NCBI GenBank assembly: GCA_009733575.1
Contig: ML769921.1
Coordinates: 1 to 34,224, forward strand
Reading direction: 5' to 3'
From: Gymnopus androsaceus JB14
Taxonomy: Eukaryota; Basidiomycota; Agaricomycetes; Agaricales; Omphalotaceae
Length of the DNA: 34,224 bases
Position 1 is the first letter of the stretch. The number at the start of each line of letters is the position of its first letter. Both the position numbers and the translations under genes were made by a program. The notes beneath the pieces are model-generated. The model was not told where the DNA came from and made no database searches. It was given only the letters and a program-made list of their open reading frames with translations. Shown here in pieces: positions 8,991-19,408 of this stretch.

Positions 8991-11900
8991 ATGGACAAGG
9001 ACCACAGAGATGATTTTACTTTTGCGAGACTCTCAGATCTCAAACTTCCTGTAACAATTCGAATGCAAGTCTCAATTATAATGCTCTTTTCGCCACTAAT
9101 ATTCCTGAACAGATCTCAATTGGAAGGAATCCGTAAACCGAGGTCGTTTACAGAACTTTTAGAGAACCCCGACCTGCAATTTCACGGCGTTCAGTCTTCG
9201 TAAGTATTTTCAAAAACGCTTCAAGCATCGTCCGAAATAACCAGGGCTCAAGGACACTCTCAGATCTCTACGTTATCTGCCAACTTATCGCAGATAATAA
9301 ACCTTTGACTATTCCGTTTCGGACGTCTTTTAAGGCTTTCAAGAATGCTTACATGTATGGTAGTGTTTCGCCTCCTCCAAAACTCATCGTCTCATGCAAG
9401 TTATTCTAGTTGGAACGAATGGATAACTTTTCCAATACGTTACTGTGACCTTCCACTTAGTGCCCAAATAACGTTCACTGTATGGGATATCGCTGGTCCA
9501 CGAGCTGCTGCTCCTGTTGGAGGAACGACTTTCCGCCTGTTTGGCAAGAAATGGTATGTCATAGCTGGCTGTAATTTGCTTTATTAACACAGTTTATCAA
9601 GGACGTTGCGACGAGGCAAACATCGATTGCTGCTCTGGTTAGGCACTGAAGCAGATGGATCTGTCGAATCAACGACTCCAAGCAAGATTCCAGGCTCTAC
9701 AGATGAAATGGGCCGTCTTGAGAAGCTCGTCAAAAAATACGAACGTGGAGATTTGGCGAAGTCGGAATGGTTGGACAAATTGACTTTCAGGAAGATGGAG
9801 GAGATTCATGCGGTGAGTATACTCTTTTACTCTTCACTAGCCTCTTTCTAAACCCAATACATAGGCTGAAACTCAGAAATCCGAGAATCTATATCTTTAC
9901 ATTGACCTGCCACGATTCGACTTTCCCGTAATATTCAGTGAACCAGAGTCTTTGACGAACCCTGCTTCGACCTCTGCTCTTCCGCCTCCTACACTACCTC
10001 CAGCACCGCAAACACCTATCCAATCTTCCGCCAATTCGTTCGCCTCGGATAATACTCATTTATGGAGTATCATCGACCCTGAAGTTACAAGAGAGAATCC
10101 TGTTGAAGACAAGCATCGGCGGCTCGTTCGTAGTCATCGTAGCGGTCCATACGACCGCGAGCTCAAGCCCAATGCCAAGGATAGGGATAACATCGGAGTT
10201 GGTGTCTTTTCTATGGGTTTCACGTTTGTTAAACTCACTCCGCCTCGCAGGAGATCCTCAATTACGCGCCCAGTCAACCTCTCAGCCCTGAAGAGAAAGA
10301 TCTCATATGGAAATTCCGCTTTCATCTTGCTCGAGATAAACGCGGTCTCACTAAATTCCTCAAAGCCGTTACGTGGCGAGACCCTTCAGAAGTTAAACAA
10401 GCCGTTGAAGAGTTGCTGCCCCAATGGACGGAAATTGATACTGATGATGCGTTGGAATTACTGGGCCCTGGAACTGTAGACTCTCGGGTGCGGGCGTTTG
10501 CTGTTCGACAGCTCATGAGAGCCGATGATGACGTATGTTTTTCCTGTCGTTCTTTGAGCTATTCTTATGATTGTTTTAGGAGCTACTGTTATACCTTCTG
10601 CAACTGGTTCAAGCGCTCAAGTTTGAGAGCGCCGCCACCGACCAGCGATCTTCTCGATCTGCCACCAACGCCATTTCCTACGACGATAGCGGGTTAACCG
10701 ACTTTCTCATTTCGAGGGGAGTGCAAAACTCGATACTCGGTAATCGATTATACTGGTATCTGATGGTCGAGGTGGCACTGGAAGATAAAGTGATATCAAA
10801 GATGTATGGGAGAGTAGTGTTCAAGTTTATGAACAAGATTCTCGAGGCAAGTTTCTTGTTTCCTTCCTACAATGTTCCCTTACGCCTTTACTCTCCAGGT
10901 TGAAAACGGGTCTGACCGTCGCGAGCTCCTCCGTAGGCAAGGCCAGCTAGTTGAAATGCTAGCCAAGCGCGCGCGAGAGCTCCGTATATCCAAAGACTCG
11001 AGTATCAAGAAGAAAGAGCGTCTCCAAGCCCTTCTCGCCGACTCCAAGAACAATCTCTCCTCCATGCCTCCTCTCCCCTCCCTCTGAACGCCCAAATCGA
11101 AATAACCGGCATCATCCCCGAAAAATCCTCCGTCTTCAAATCCGCCATGTATCCCCTTCTGCTCACCTTCCAATGCTCCGATGGAACAGAGTACCCTGTA
11201 ATATTCAAGGACGGGGACGACATGCGGCAAGATCAGCTCGTGCTGCAGATGTTCACACTCATGGATCGACTTTTGAGGCAGGAAAATCTAGATTTGAAGC
11301 TTACGCCGTACGCGGTGCTCAGCTACGGGTCCGATGCAAGGCATGGCGCAGTTTGTCCCGAGCAAGACGATTGCAGCGATTGTGAGCGAGTATGGGAATG
11401 TGTTGAGTTATTTGAGGGCGGGGTATCCGGATGAGGGAGTGTAGGGACGTGGGGGATTGAACCTGGAGTTATTGATACGTTTGTGAGGAGTTGTGGTAGG
11501 TCTATCGTGTCTTTTAAAGGGCGTACATCTGATGTGCTGTCTCTAGCTGGCTACTGTGTTGTCACGTACCTTCTGGGTGTAGGTGATCGACATTTAGATA
11601 ACCTACTTGTCGCTCCAGATGGTGCGTGTTACTACTTGCGCATTTGCTCATTCTTCTCACTCGTTTTCCGTTTCTCAGGTCATTTTTTCCACGTCGACTT
11701 TGGCTACATCCTCGGACGAGACCCGAAACCCTTCCCTCCCGCCGTCAAAGTATGCAAAGAAATGGTCGACGGCATGGGCGGAACTCAGTCAGCTCAATAC
11801 ATGCGATTTAAATCGTTCTGCTTCACCGCCTTCACCATCCTCCGCAAAAGCGCCAACCTCATTCTCAACCTCGTCACGCTTATGGTAGATGCTTCTATCC

Positions 11901-12070
11901 CCGATATAAAACACCGAGACGTGCATGAACAGATTCAGGAAAAGTTCCGGTTGGATCTGACAGAGGAGGAGGCGATTAAGCATTTTGAGATGTTGTTGAA
12001 TGAGACGTCGTATTTTACGGTTATGTTGGATCGGATACATGATCTTACGCAGCAGTATTGGCGTACATAG
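8991..12070 (+). CDS. VPS34: class III phosphatidylinositol 3-kinase Vps34, 11 exons, frame broken three times
   Basis: It makes PI3P from phosphatidylinositol on endosomal and autophagic membranes, within Vps15/Vps30 complexes. Exons: 8991-9064, 9113-9199, 9253-9354, 9410-9553, 9602-9812, 9865-10197, 10251-10532, 10580-10846, 10899-11495, 11547-11621, 11679-12070. Sequence signs: N-terminal C2 region ([39 protein letters not shown]), helical domain ([37 protein letters not shown]), then kinase with [17 protein letters not shown] (ATP lysine), catalytic loop [28 protein letters not shown] and C-terminal DLTQQYWRT. The exons sum to 2564 nt, one short of a whole frame. In exon 9 the frame is lost by -1 near 11080-11085 (stop TGA 11085), +1 near 11318-11324 and -1 near 11436-11441 (stop TAG 11442). 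Two introns use GC donors (9065, 10847). If the breaks are real, the kinase is not made. Confidence 0.9.
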
Positions 12071-12127
12071 GATGTTCCAGCGAGTTTCCCTTTTGATGAT
12101 TTATGACTCGTACGAACTGAAAGTGGC

Positions 12128-12198
12128 AAGTATTGGCGGCTCGTTCGTAGTCATCGCAGCGGTCCATACGACCGCAAGCTCAAGTCCAACGCCAAGCA
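12128..12198 (+). pseudogene. 71-bp copy of a VPS34 exon 6 segment placed after the VPS34 stop
   Basis: This segment matches 10110-10180 inside VPS34 exon 6 with about 10 substitutions, nearly all transitions. It still reads [21 protein letters not shown] in the VPS34 frame. It begins 57 bases after the VPS34 stop. The sequence AGTATTGGCG at its left end also occurs at the VPS34 C-terminus, so a microhomology-mediated duplication is possible. Several of the differences are synonymous, which suggests the source was a divergent allele or paralogue. It has no function I can propose. Confidence 0.75.
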
Positions 12199-12475
12199 TC
12201 GGCAGCGAGTAATGGGAGGACTGAAGTTTGTGTAAAGAACAAGGCGCATTTCCAAATCGCTCTGGCTGGTCGCGTTTCCATTTGAGATCCTATTTTGCAA
12301 AGCTAAGCTTTTGATCGTTTGGAAGAAGAGAGAAAGCAGAAGAAGATCAGAGATTAGTATTATAGTGCTGGTCCTAATTCGAGCACAAGTAGAATGATTT
12401 ATTTATGAGTTCAAAGATAGGCAATTAGAACAGTTCGTACGGTGCAACGTAGGAAAGCAAAAATTGTAACTAGTA
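12199..12475. other. spacer, nothing recognised
   Basis: AT-rich sequence follows the VPS34 exon copy, including AG-rich tracts near 12320-12350. No gene, RNA or repeat is evident. Confidence 0.4.
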
Positions 12476-13060
12476 CTAGAAGTAGACTATTACAATGTAT
12501 ACACGGCCGCGAAAGCGAAAAAAAATCTCTACAACTTGAAGCAAAAACAGTAGCAATCGACAATGAATTGAAATATCAAAGTGGCTATAGCTTTCCTCCT
12601 TTTGACGCTTATACTCAATAGTCCAATTCTCCACATTTTCCTCGATCATCTTTATGGTCATGCCCCACGACGCGCTAGGTCCTCCTCTGAAACAGTGATC
12701 TTGGTCCTGGAAGACTCACTAAATGCCCAATATTTCACAAGCGGTGCGATTTAGAGAGCCAAGCGATTGGCCAGCTTTCTATGATGTTCTTTCATCGTAA
12801 ATAACGAAAGCATGGCGTTAATGAACTGTTGTCGAATGAGAGAAGAGGACTGCAGGAGAGGACGAGTGTGAGCCAACGTCCGTCTCGCTATCAAGCCAGA
12901 AAGGACGACATCGCCGTTGCTCTGTTTTCGAACTCCAATCGGCCAGTTAGACGGATGTGTCCTCAAAAACTTTAACCACTCTTCAGGTGGATCTTCAGCC
13001 CTTGGGCTAGGGATACCTGTAACTCGGGCTCTGTAGTCGGGTTAGCGAGACGCCAGGCTA
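12476..13060 (-). pseudogene. degenerate fragment of an unrecognised repeat-associated protein
   Basis: On the minus strand a readable stretch from about 13060 to 12751 encodes IPSPRAEDPPEEWLKFLRTHP, then SNWPIGVRKQSNGDVVLSGL and more, ending in a TAA. The same reading continues after frame changes as KITVSEEDLARRG, and then ENVENWTIEYKRQ to about 12540. This looks like one protein broken by a stop and an indel (near the GGGGC at about 12660). The pattern of a short HPxxWPxGVR segment followed by an acidic SEEDxxRY-like segment recalls a lineage-specific protein repeated in mushroom genomes, but this is a recollection without a search. There is no intact start and no function assigned. Confidence 0.4.
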
Positions 13061-13145
13061 CTGCCAGGCTCGAAGAGGTAGAAGAAGAGGACCCGATCAT
13101 GCTGCCAGATCGTAAAAAGAGCAGGTTTGCTTCTGTGACCATGCC

Positions 13146-13562
13146 GAGTAGACGGAATCAGGTGTTCAATATAATCCTGGCATAATCATGCTTGCAATGC
13201 TCGAATATAAAATTTCCTGCGTGGTCCGTCTTACATGGACAGACAACCATAGAGTACAGGTCCCACACAGTGATGAGAGAGTATGCCGCTTCTGCAAACA
13301 AGTAACAGAAACACCGGAGCATGCACTCCTGGAATGCTCCCATCAACCCTTGGTGGACCTTAGAAGTAGCTTCCTTAATGAGTTCTACCACTTGCAACCA
13401 AGACCTGTTGTGCTCAATAACAACATAGAGAAAAGATCGTACTTGGCATACCTTGCATCATGCCGGCCAAGTTACACACTCCTTGCCAAATGGGTATACA
13501 ATGTTATTAAAGTGTACAATGGCACAGCCTTTCTATATGTTCCGGAGCAATATCGCCGCTAA
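13146..13562 (+). mobile_element. 3' end of a LINE-type (non-LTR) retrotransposon reverse-transcriptase ORF
   Basis: The open frame ending at TAA 13560-13562 contains CRFCKQVTETPEHALLEC, a C-x2-C-x7-H-x4-C zinc-binding motif like that at the C-terminus of LINE-type reverse transcriptases (zf-RVT). It is followed by about 80 residues ending VYNGTAFLYVPEQYRR. The polymerase part is missing, as expected for a 5'-truncated insertion. The segment just upstream (HRVQVPHSDERV) is the usual lead-in to the zinc motif. A 3' untranslated region with a hairpin and a TTCC microsatellite follows to 13829, which I take as the 3' end of the element. A second, more decayed copy of this type lies at 21280-22180. 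Confidence 0.7.
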
Positions 13563-13706
13563 AAGACCAGACCACGATAGAAATATCACTTATGAATTAC
13601 TTTTGTAATGTAAGTAGTCCTATGTACACCGATTGCATGTAATTAAGTAGGAGGTTCCCGTGAACCAACTGGATCTACAGCAGCGGCACACTGTGTCAGC
13701 TGTGAG

Positions 13707-13722
13707 CTCGGCCTTTTGGCTA
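13707..13722 (+). other. U2-like 16-nt segment in the LINE 3' region
   Basis: CTCGGCCTTTTGGCTA matches the 5' stem-loop region of U2 snRNA, but the sequence on either side does not. GCC-TTTT-GGC can form a small hairpin. It lies between the LINE stop codon and its microsatellite tail, where LINEs carry the structure their reverse transcriptase recognises. It is not a U2 gene. Confidence 0.5.
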
Positions 13723-13806
13723 GCGGGAGCCCCAGAGATGATGGTGTTTGCCACACCGGATGCTCTGGAACCGGCATTCAGCACTTGGACCATGCCGTGT
13801 AATAAA

Positions 13807-13829
13807 CCTTCCTTCCTTCCTTCCTTCCT
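13807..13829 (+). repeat. (CCTT)n microsatellite, about 5.5 units
   Basis: This is a clean tetranucleotide run directly after GTAATAAA, consistent with a polyadenylation-like 3' end followed by a simple-repeat tail of the LINE fragment. The second LINE remnant ends in a similar ATCT run. Confidence 0.85.
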
Positions 13830-13980
13830 GTGGAAGATCAGGCACGAAACGAAAACTCTGATCATTCAACAGGCTGACAGGCAGAATGTTCAATAGGCAC
13901 ATGTACTCACACAATGCACCGATATCGATGGATCATTGATTTTGCGTGCTGCAGCCTGAGATATAAAGACGTCGGACTGA

Positions 13981-14015
13981 CAAAAGATCCCCCCCCCCAT
14001 CAAAAAGATCCCCCC
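13981..14015 (+). repeat. direct repeat with long C runs, 43 bp before the TPR-CHAT start
   Basis: CAAAAGATC plus ten C is followed, 20 bp later, by CAAAAAGATC plus six C. These are two copies of one short unit with homopolymer variation. Its position suggests it may lie in the promoter or leader of the TPR-CHAT gene; no role is known. Confidence 0.7.
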
Positions 14016-14057
14016 GTTACAGCTCGACGACATAGTACCGAAGTTTGTCTCGGTACA

Positions 14058-17000
14058 ATGGTGGAACTTGATAAATTGTGAGTTTCGCTTGTAGTAATGT
14101 TTTCCATATGTTCATAGCGAACCTTTAATATTCCTTAGTTTGTTTCATATTGAAGGTAACAGAAAATAGTAATCCCTGAATCATTCTGTAACCAACATTG
14201 ACTCACTTGAAGAACTCTCTGTCAATCTGCTTTCCCATCCCCAAGAGGAATTGCTTGTTGACGCTCAGATGCATGCTCAACTTATTGACACAGATGGCAA
14301 TGTGCCAATGGAAAGTGTGGCAATAAAGGATGAATCTGACCAAAACCAATTACTATGGAGAATCCCATTCAATTTTAAAGTGTAAGTCACTGTAAATATA
14401 CTGAATATGAGATCATAACTTGAGACTCGTGTGGTTTAGACTTTGTGTTGGTCCATTTTCAATCGGAATTATGGCAGAAAGTCAGATTTTGGGCATTGTA
14501 CCCCTGGGCTCTTGCGAGGTTACACCAGAAACCATTTTTACAGCTGTAATGGAAGGCAATGGTAGGGAAATTTGCATTCTATCTAGTACAAGTTATTGAT
14601 CAAAGGGCTAAATCAGATATGCTACTCAGTGTCAGCGATGACATTGAAGACAATGCTGTGCTTCTTATAAGCGCAAAACTCAGGGCTCCAGATTGGCTGA
14701 TTGAGAGTTACCAGAGCCATGACATTGAGCACAAGGATGCATTCATTGGGAAATACAAACAGGAAGTTCAAGCTCAAATACAGACTATCAAAAATGGGGA
14801 AAATAGTCAATCTAAGATAAATGATCCCATGTCAGAGGAAATGGCAGACAGTTCAGATGTCCCTGAAAATTTGACAACTTTAGGAGAATCCCTTTTAGAC
14901 CAGTTTCATAGAACTGGTAATTTAAGGGACCTGAAAGAGTCTATACTTAGATTTCAGCAAGCTGTTGATATGACTCAGGATGGCCATCCTGATATGCCTG
15001 GACGATTAAACAACCTTGCAGTTTCCTTAAAAAATCGATTCCAGAGGTTCGGTGACATGAAAGATCTCAATGAGGCTGTGCTAAAAACAAAACAGGCCAT
15101 TGATTTGGCCCGAGATGGCTCTCTCAAGTCTCCAATGTTGAATAACCTTGGAATTTCCCTTAAAACCAAGTTTGATAGGTTTGGAGATGTGAAGGACCTC
15201 GATGAGGCGGTGTTCAACCTGCAGCAAGCTGTTGATTTGGCCCCAGATGACCACCCTGAAAAGCCTGGATGGTTGACTAACCTCGGAAATGCTCTTGAAA
15301 GGCAATTTGATATCCTCGGTGATGTGAAAGACCTCAATGAAGCTGTCCTAAAAAAGCAGCAAGCTGTTGATTTGACCCCAGATGGCACCTTTCATAAGCC
15401 TGGATTCTTGACCAACCTTGGAATGTCCCTTGAGACTCGATTCAATAGGCTTGATGATGTGAAGGATCTGAATGAAGCTGTCCAAAACAAGCAGCAAGCT
15501 GTTGATTTGACTCCAGATGGCAACATTTATAAGCCTGGATTCTTGAGCAACCTTGCAACTTCCCTACAAACTCGATTTGACAGGTTTGGCAATGTAGAAG
15601 ACCTCAATGAGGCTATTCTGATAAAGGAGAAAGCTTTTGATTTGACACCTAATGGCCATCCTGATAAGTGTAGACTGTTGAGCAGCCTTGGAGGTTCTCT
15701 ACAAGCTCGATTCAATGCACTTGGTGATATGAAAGACCTCAATGAGGCTGTGCTAAAACACCGTCAAGCTGTTGATTTTACACCTGATGGCCACCCTGAT
15801 AAGCCTAAGCTGTTGAGCAAATTTGGAAATTCCCTACTCACTCGAGTGAATAGCATTGGTGATGTGAAGGACCTCAATGAGGCAGTGTTAAATCTGCACA
15901 AAGCTGTTGAGTTGACCCCAGATGGCCATCCTGATAAGCATTCAATGTCCAGCCACCTTGAAAAAACCCTTGAAACTCAATCTAATTGGCATGGGGACTC
16001 AAATAAGGCTGTGTTGGATCTGCAGCAGAGTATTGATGAGATCCATGATGACCACCCTGATAAGCTCGGAAATTTGAGCACTTTAGGAGAGTCCCTGCGA
16101 GCCCAGTTTGATAGAACTGGTAATGTAAGGGACCTCAAAGAGTCTATCCTCAGAATTCAGCAAGCTGTGGATTTGGCCCCAAATGGCCACCCCAATAGGC
16201 CTGAATGGTTGAGCAACCTCGGAGTGTCTCTACAAATTCTATTTGATAGGGTTGGCAATATGAAGGACCTCAATGAGGCTGTGCTTAAAAAGCAGCAAGC
16301 CATTGAATTGATTCCAGATGACCATCCTGTTAAGCCTGTGATGTTGAGCAACCTTGGACATTCTCTTGAAACTCGATTTGATAAGCTTGGTGATGTGATG
16401 GACCTCAGTGAGGCTGTGTTAAACCTACAGCAAGCTGTTGCTCTAATGCCAGAGGACCATTCCGACAAACCAGGAATGTTGTATGACCTTGGAATTTTGT
16501 TTCGAAAAAAGTTTGGGAGGCTTGGTGATGTGAATGACCTTAATGAAGCTGTGCTAATACAGCAACATGCTGTTGACTTAACACCTGATGGCCACCCTAA
16601 TAAGCCTGGATTGTTGAACAACCTTGGAATTGCCCTTGAACATCGATTCCTCGGGTTTAGTGATGTCAAGGATATCAATGAAGCTGTACAAAGAAAGCAG
16701 CAAGCAGTTGCTTTGACTGCAGATGGTCACCCTGATAAACCTATGAGGTTGAGAAGCCTTGGAATTCTCTCCAATATCGATTCCATAGGCTTGGTAGTCT
16801 GAAGGACCTCAATGAGGCTGTGTTAAACATGCGGCAAGCTGTTGATTTGGTCTCAAATGACCACCCCGATACGCCTAGATGGTTAGCCCTGCTTGGAAAT
16901 TCCCTCGAAACTCGATTCAGTAGGCTTGGTGATAAGAATGACCTCACTGAGGCCGTGCTAAGAACACAACAAGCTGTTCATTTACTCCCTGATCACCATG

Positions 17001-19259
17001 CCAATAAACCTGCATTCTTGAGCCTCCATGGAAATGCCTTACAAACTCGATTTGATAGGCTTGGGGATGTAAAGGATCTCAATGCGGCTGTGTTACACCT
17101 GCAGCAAGCCGTACGTTTGGCTCCTGATGACGCCCCTGACAAGCTTGCAATGCTGGGAAATCTTGGAAACTCCCTTCTAGTTCGTTTCCATAGGCTTGGT
17201 GATATGAAGGATCTCAATGATGCTGTACTAAGACAGCAGGAGGCTCTTGATTTGACTCCCACTGGTGACCCCAATAAGCCTAGATCATTGACCAACCTTG
17301 GAAATTCCCTTGAAACTCGTTTCAATAGGCTTGGTGATGTGAAGGACCTAAACGAGGCTGTACTAAAAGAGCAGCAAGCAGTCGATTTAACCCCAGATGA
17401 CCACCCTGACAAGCTTGCATATTTATTCAACCTTGGCCTTTCCCTTCTAGCCCAATCTAAATTCTTTCAGTCTAATTCTAAAGTCACTGAAGCCCTTGAT
17501 AAACTTTCTGCTGCAGCTTGTTCCCCTGTTGGTCATGGTTCAATGAAGTTTGAAGCTGCCTCAATCTGGGTCCAGCAGTCCCAAAGCATCAGCCACTCAT
17601 CAACCCTTGATGCCTATGCAACTGGTGTCAGTCTCATTCCCCAACTAGCTTGGCCTGGCTCCTTGATTGAAGATCGTCACTTTCAAATCAAAGAAGTGCG
17701 CCCTTTCATTAGCAATGCCTCCACATTTGCCATTGAAATAGGTGAATGTACAACTGCGGTGGAGTGGTTTGACCAAGGCTCTTCCATCATTTGGAGCCAG
17801 CTTTTGCAGCTACAGTCACCTTTGGATAAACTGAAGATGAAGTATCCTGTCCAGGGCTTTGAATTAGAAAGATTGTCTTCTGAACTCACTGGGAAACCTC
17901 AATATAATATGATTGACGTATCTCCCAGTCACGGTCTTACACCAGAATCCTCTCCCCAATCAGTTGCAAGAGATCTTCATGAAAGGGCCGAAAGAAGAGA
18001 AAGTTTGATCACTGAGATTCGGGAATTGCCAGGTTTTAAAGATTTTTTGCAACCGGAACATCATCCAGAACTTGCTGCAGCTGCTACACATGGTCCTGTC
18101 ATTATACTCATTGCAAATGACAAGCAGGCTAATGCATTGGTGCTTCTACCTGGGCTCAATGAGGATGCATTACACATTCCACTTCCCCTTGTGGATAATG
18201 AAACATTGGAGGCCATTTATTCTGTTATCAAAAACCTTATTGAAGGCTTCTTGCCTAACAGAGATGCATTGGATGATCTTTCACATAGGTTGGGCATCCG
18301 CCGTAAATGGCATCAGCCTGATCCAAATGTAATTGAGAAAGAGTTTCAATTGATTCTTCTAATACTCTGGATGAGGATAGGGAAGCCAATTGTAGATGGT
18401 CTGGCTTTAACAGTAAGTAATATTCCAGGCATCCACATTAATTAATATTTCTAATTAAACTTCTCAGACCAATCATCTTACAAGAATCTGGTGGTGTTCC
18501 ACAGGATCATTTTCATTCCTTCCCATCCATGCTGCAGGAGATTATTCATCAGATGCACCCATTGGCTCTAAGCTCGCCGAGTATGCAATTTCATCCTATA
18601 CGCCTTCTGTGACAGCTCTTCTGCAAGCTCAAAACTTGATCTCAGATGAAGCAAGAGAATTAAAAGTTCTTGCTATTGCCCAGCCTTCTGCAGAGGGACA
18701 AAATATTCTTCCTGGAACAGAAACAGAAGTGGATTACATCCGACATCATGCCGGGGATGTCGTATCAGTACAAACACTGAAAGGCTCGGTAGCCACAGTT
18801 GAACAGGTCAAAGCGGGAATGAGGGAAAATAACTGGGCTCACTTTGCTTGTCATGGAATTCAGAATGGCCAAGAGCCACTTCAAAGTGCTCTTCTTTTAG
18901 CTGGAAGCTCCAGGCTTACACTAAATGACATTATAACCATGCAACTGTCACCCAAAGGTCTTGCATTTCTTTCTGCCTGTCAGACTGCAGCTGGGGATGA
19001 GAATCTGTCAGCAGAAGCAGTTCACATTGCTGCTGGAATGCTTTCAGCAGGCTACAGGAGTGTCATAGCTACAATGTGGTCTATCAGTGACCTACATGCT
19101 CCACAAGTGGCTAATGATGTATACGGATTTCTGTTTAAAGATGATAAGAATGATATCACACAGGCAGCGGAGGCATTGCATTATGCAATCAAAAATCTTC
19201 GGGAAAAAGATAAAGTTTCTTTTGCTACATGGGTCCCTTTCATTCATGTTGGGGTTTAA
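14058..19259 (+). CDS. TPR-CHAT protein (caspase-like CHAT protease), five exons, about 1656 aa, two compensating frame breaks
   Basis: Exons: 14058-14077, 14139-14155, 14213-14381, 14440-18412, 18468-19259; the total of 4971 nt is a whole frame. The first about 160 residues look like a beta-rich (possibly C2-like) domain. Then come about 19 units of 45 residues with consensus NLGNSLETRFDRLGDVKDLN plus EAVLKKQQAVDLTPD (TPR-like), and a C-terminal CHAT domain. The CHAT domain has the histidine in HFACHG and the cysteine in LSACQTAAG, the expected catalytic dyad of clan CD (caspase/separase-like) peptidases, followed by GYRSVIATMWSISD. TPR-CHAT proteins are thought to be signal-activated proteases; fungal ones are linked by genome context to regulated cell death. 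The frame is disturbed by +1 near 14565-14580 and -1 near 16765 (expected ATTTCTC, found ATTCTC). Between these it is open, and both flanks rejoin. No gasdermin-like partner is recognisable in the window. Confidence 0.88.
14877..17428 (+). repeat. about 19 tandem 135-bp units encoding 45-residue TPR-like repeats
   Basis: The spacing of the NLG codons is 135 bp (for example 15279 to 15414). One unit (about 15950-16070) is shorter by a few codons. Units 1 and 10 are the only ones with TLGESL and RDLKESILR in place of NLGxSL and KDLNEAVL, so the array looks like two blocks that share the same opening unit. The repeats are similar at DNA level and could recombine. Confidence 0.9.
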
Positions 19260-19349
19260 TATGTTCTGTGTCTGCAACCAATAAGTTCTTTATTGAAGTT
19301 TTTTTTTTTTTGTATTTTTAATTGATTTTCACTTCCAATTCACCACCAG

Positions 19350-19408
19350 GTTGTTCAACATAACCCATCATTCTTACTGTTTCTATTTTTGTAGTTGTTC
19401 AACATAAC
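19350..19408 (+). repeat. 15-bp direct repeat, copies 44 bp apart
   Basis: GTTGTTCAACATAAC occurs at 19350-19364 and 19394-19408, each followed by CC/TCAT. The unit contains the partial palindrome GTTG-TTCAAC. It lies in the 3' flank of the TPR-CHAT gene. Confidence 0.8.

Noticed and set aside
13700..13740. U2 snRNA gene
   Set aside because: Only 16 nt match; the branch-site-pairing region and the Sm site are absent.
14550..14603. Short intron explaining the frame change in TPR-CHAT
   Set aside because: GT-AG pairs here give 25- or 44-nt introns. The 44-nt one leads to a stop and the 25-nt one is too short.
14877..17428. CRISPR-like or satellite array
   Set aside because: The 135-bp period is in frame with TPR-like protein repeats and there are no spacers.
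15527..17430. Minus-strand open frames antisense to the TPR array
   Set aside because: They are periodic mirror readings of the coding repeats without starts or family features.
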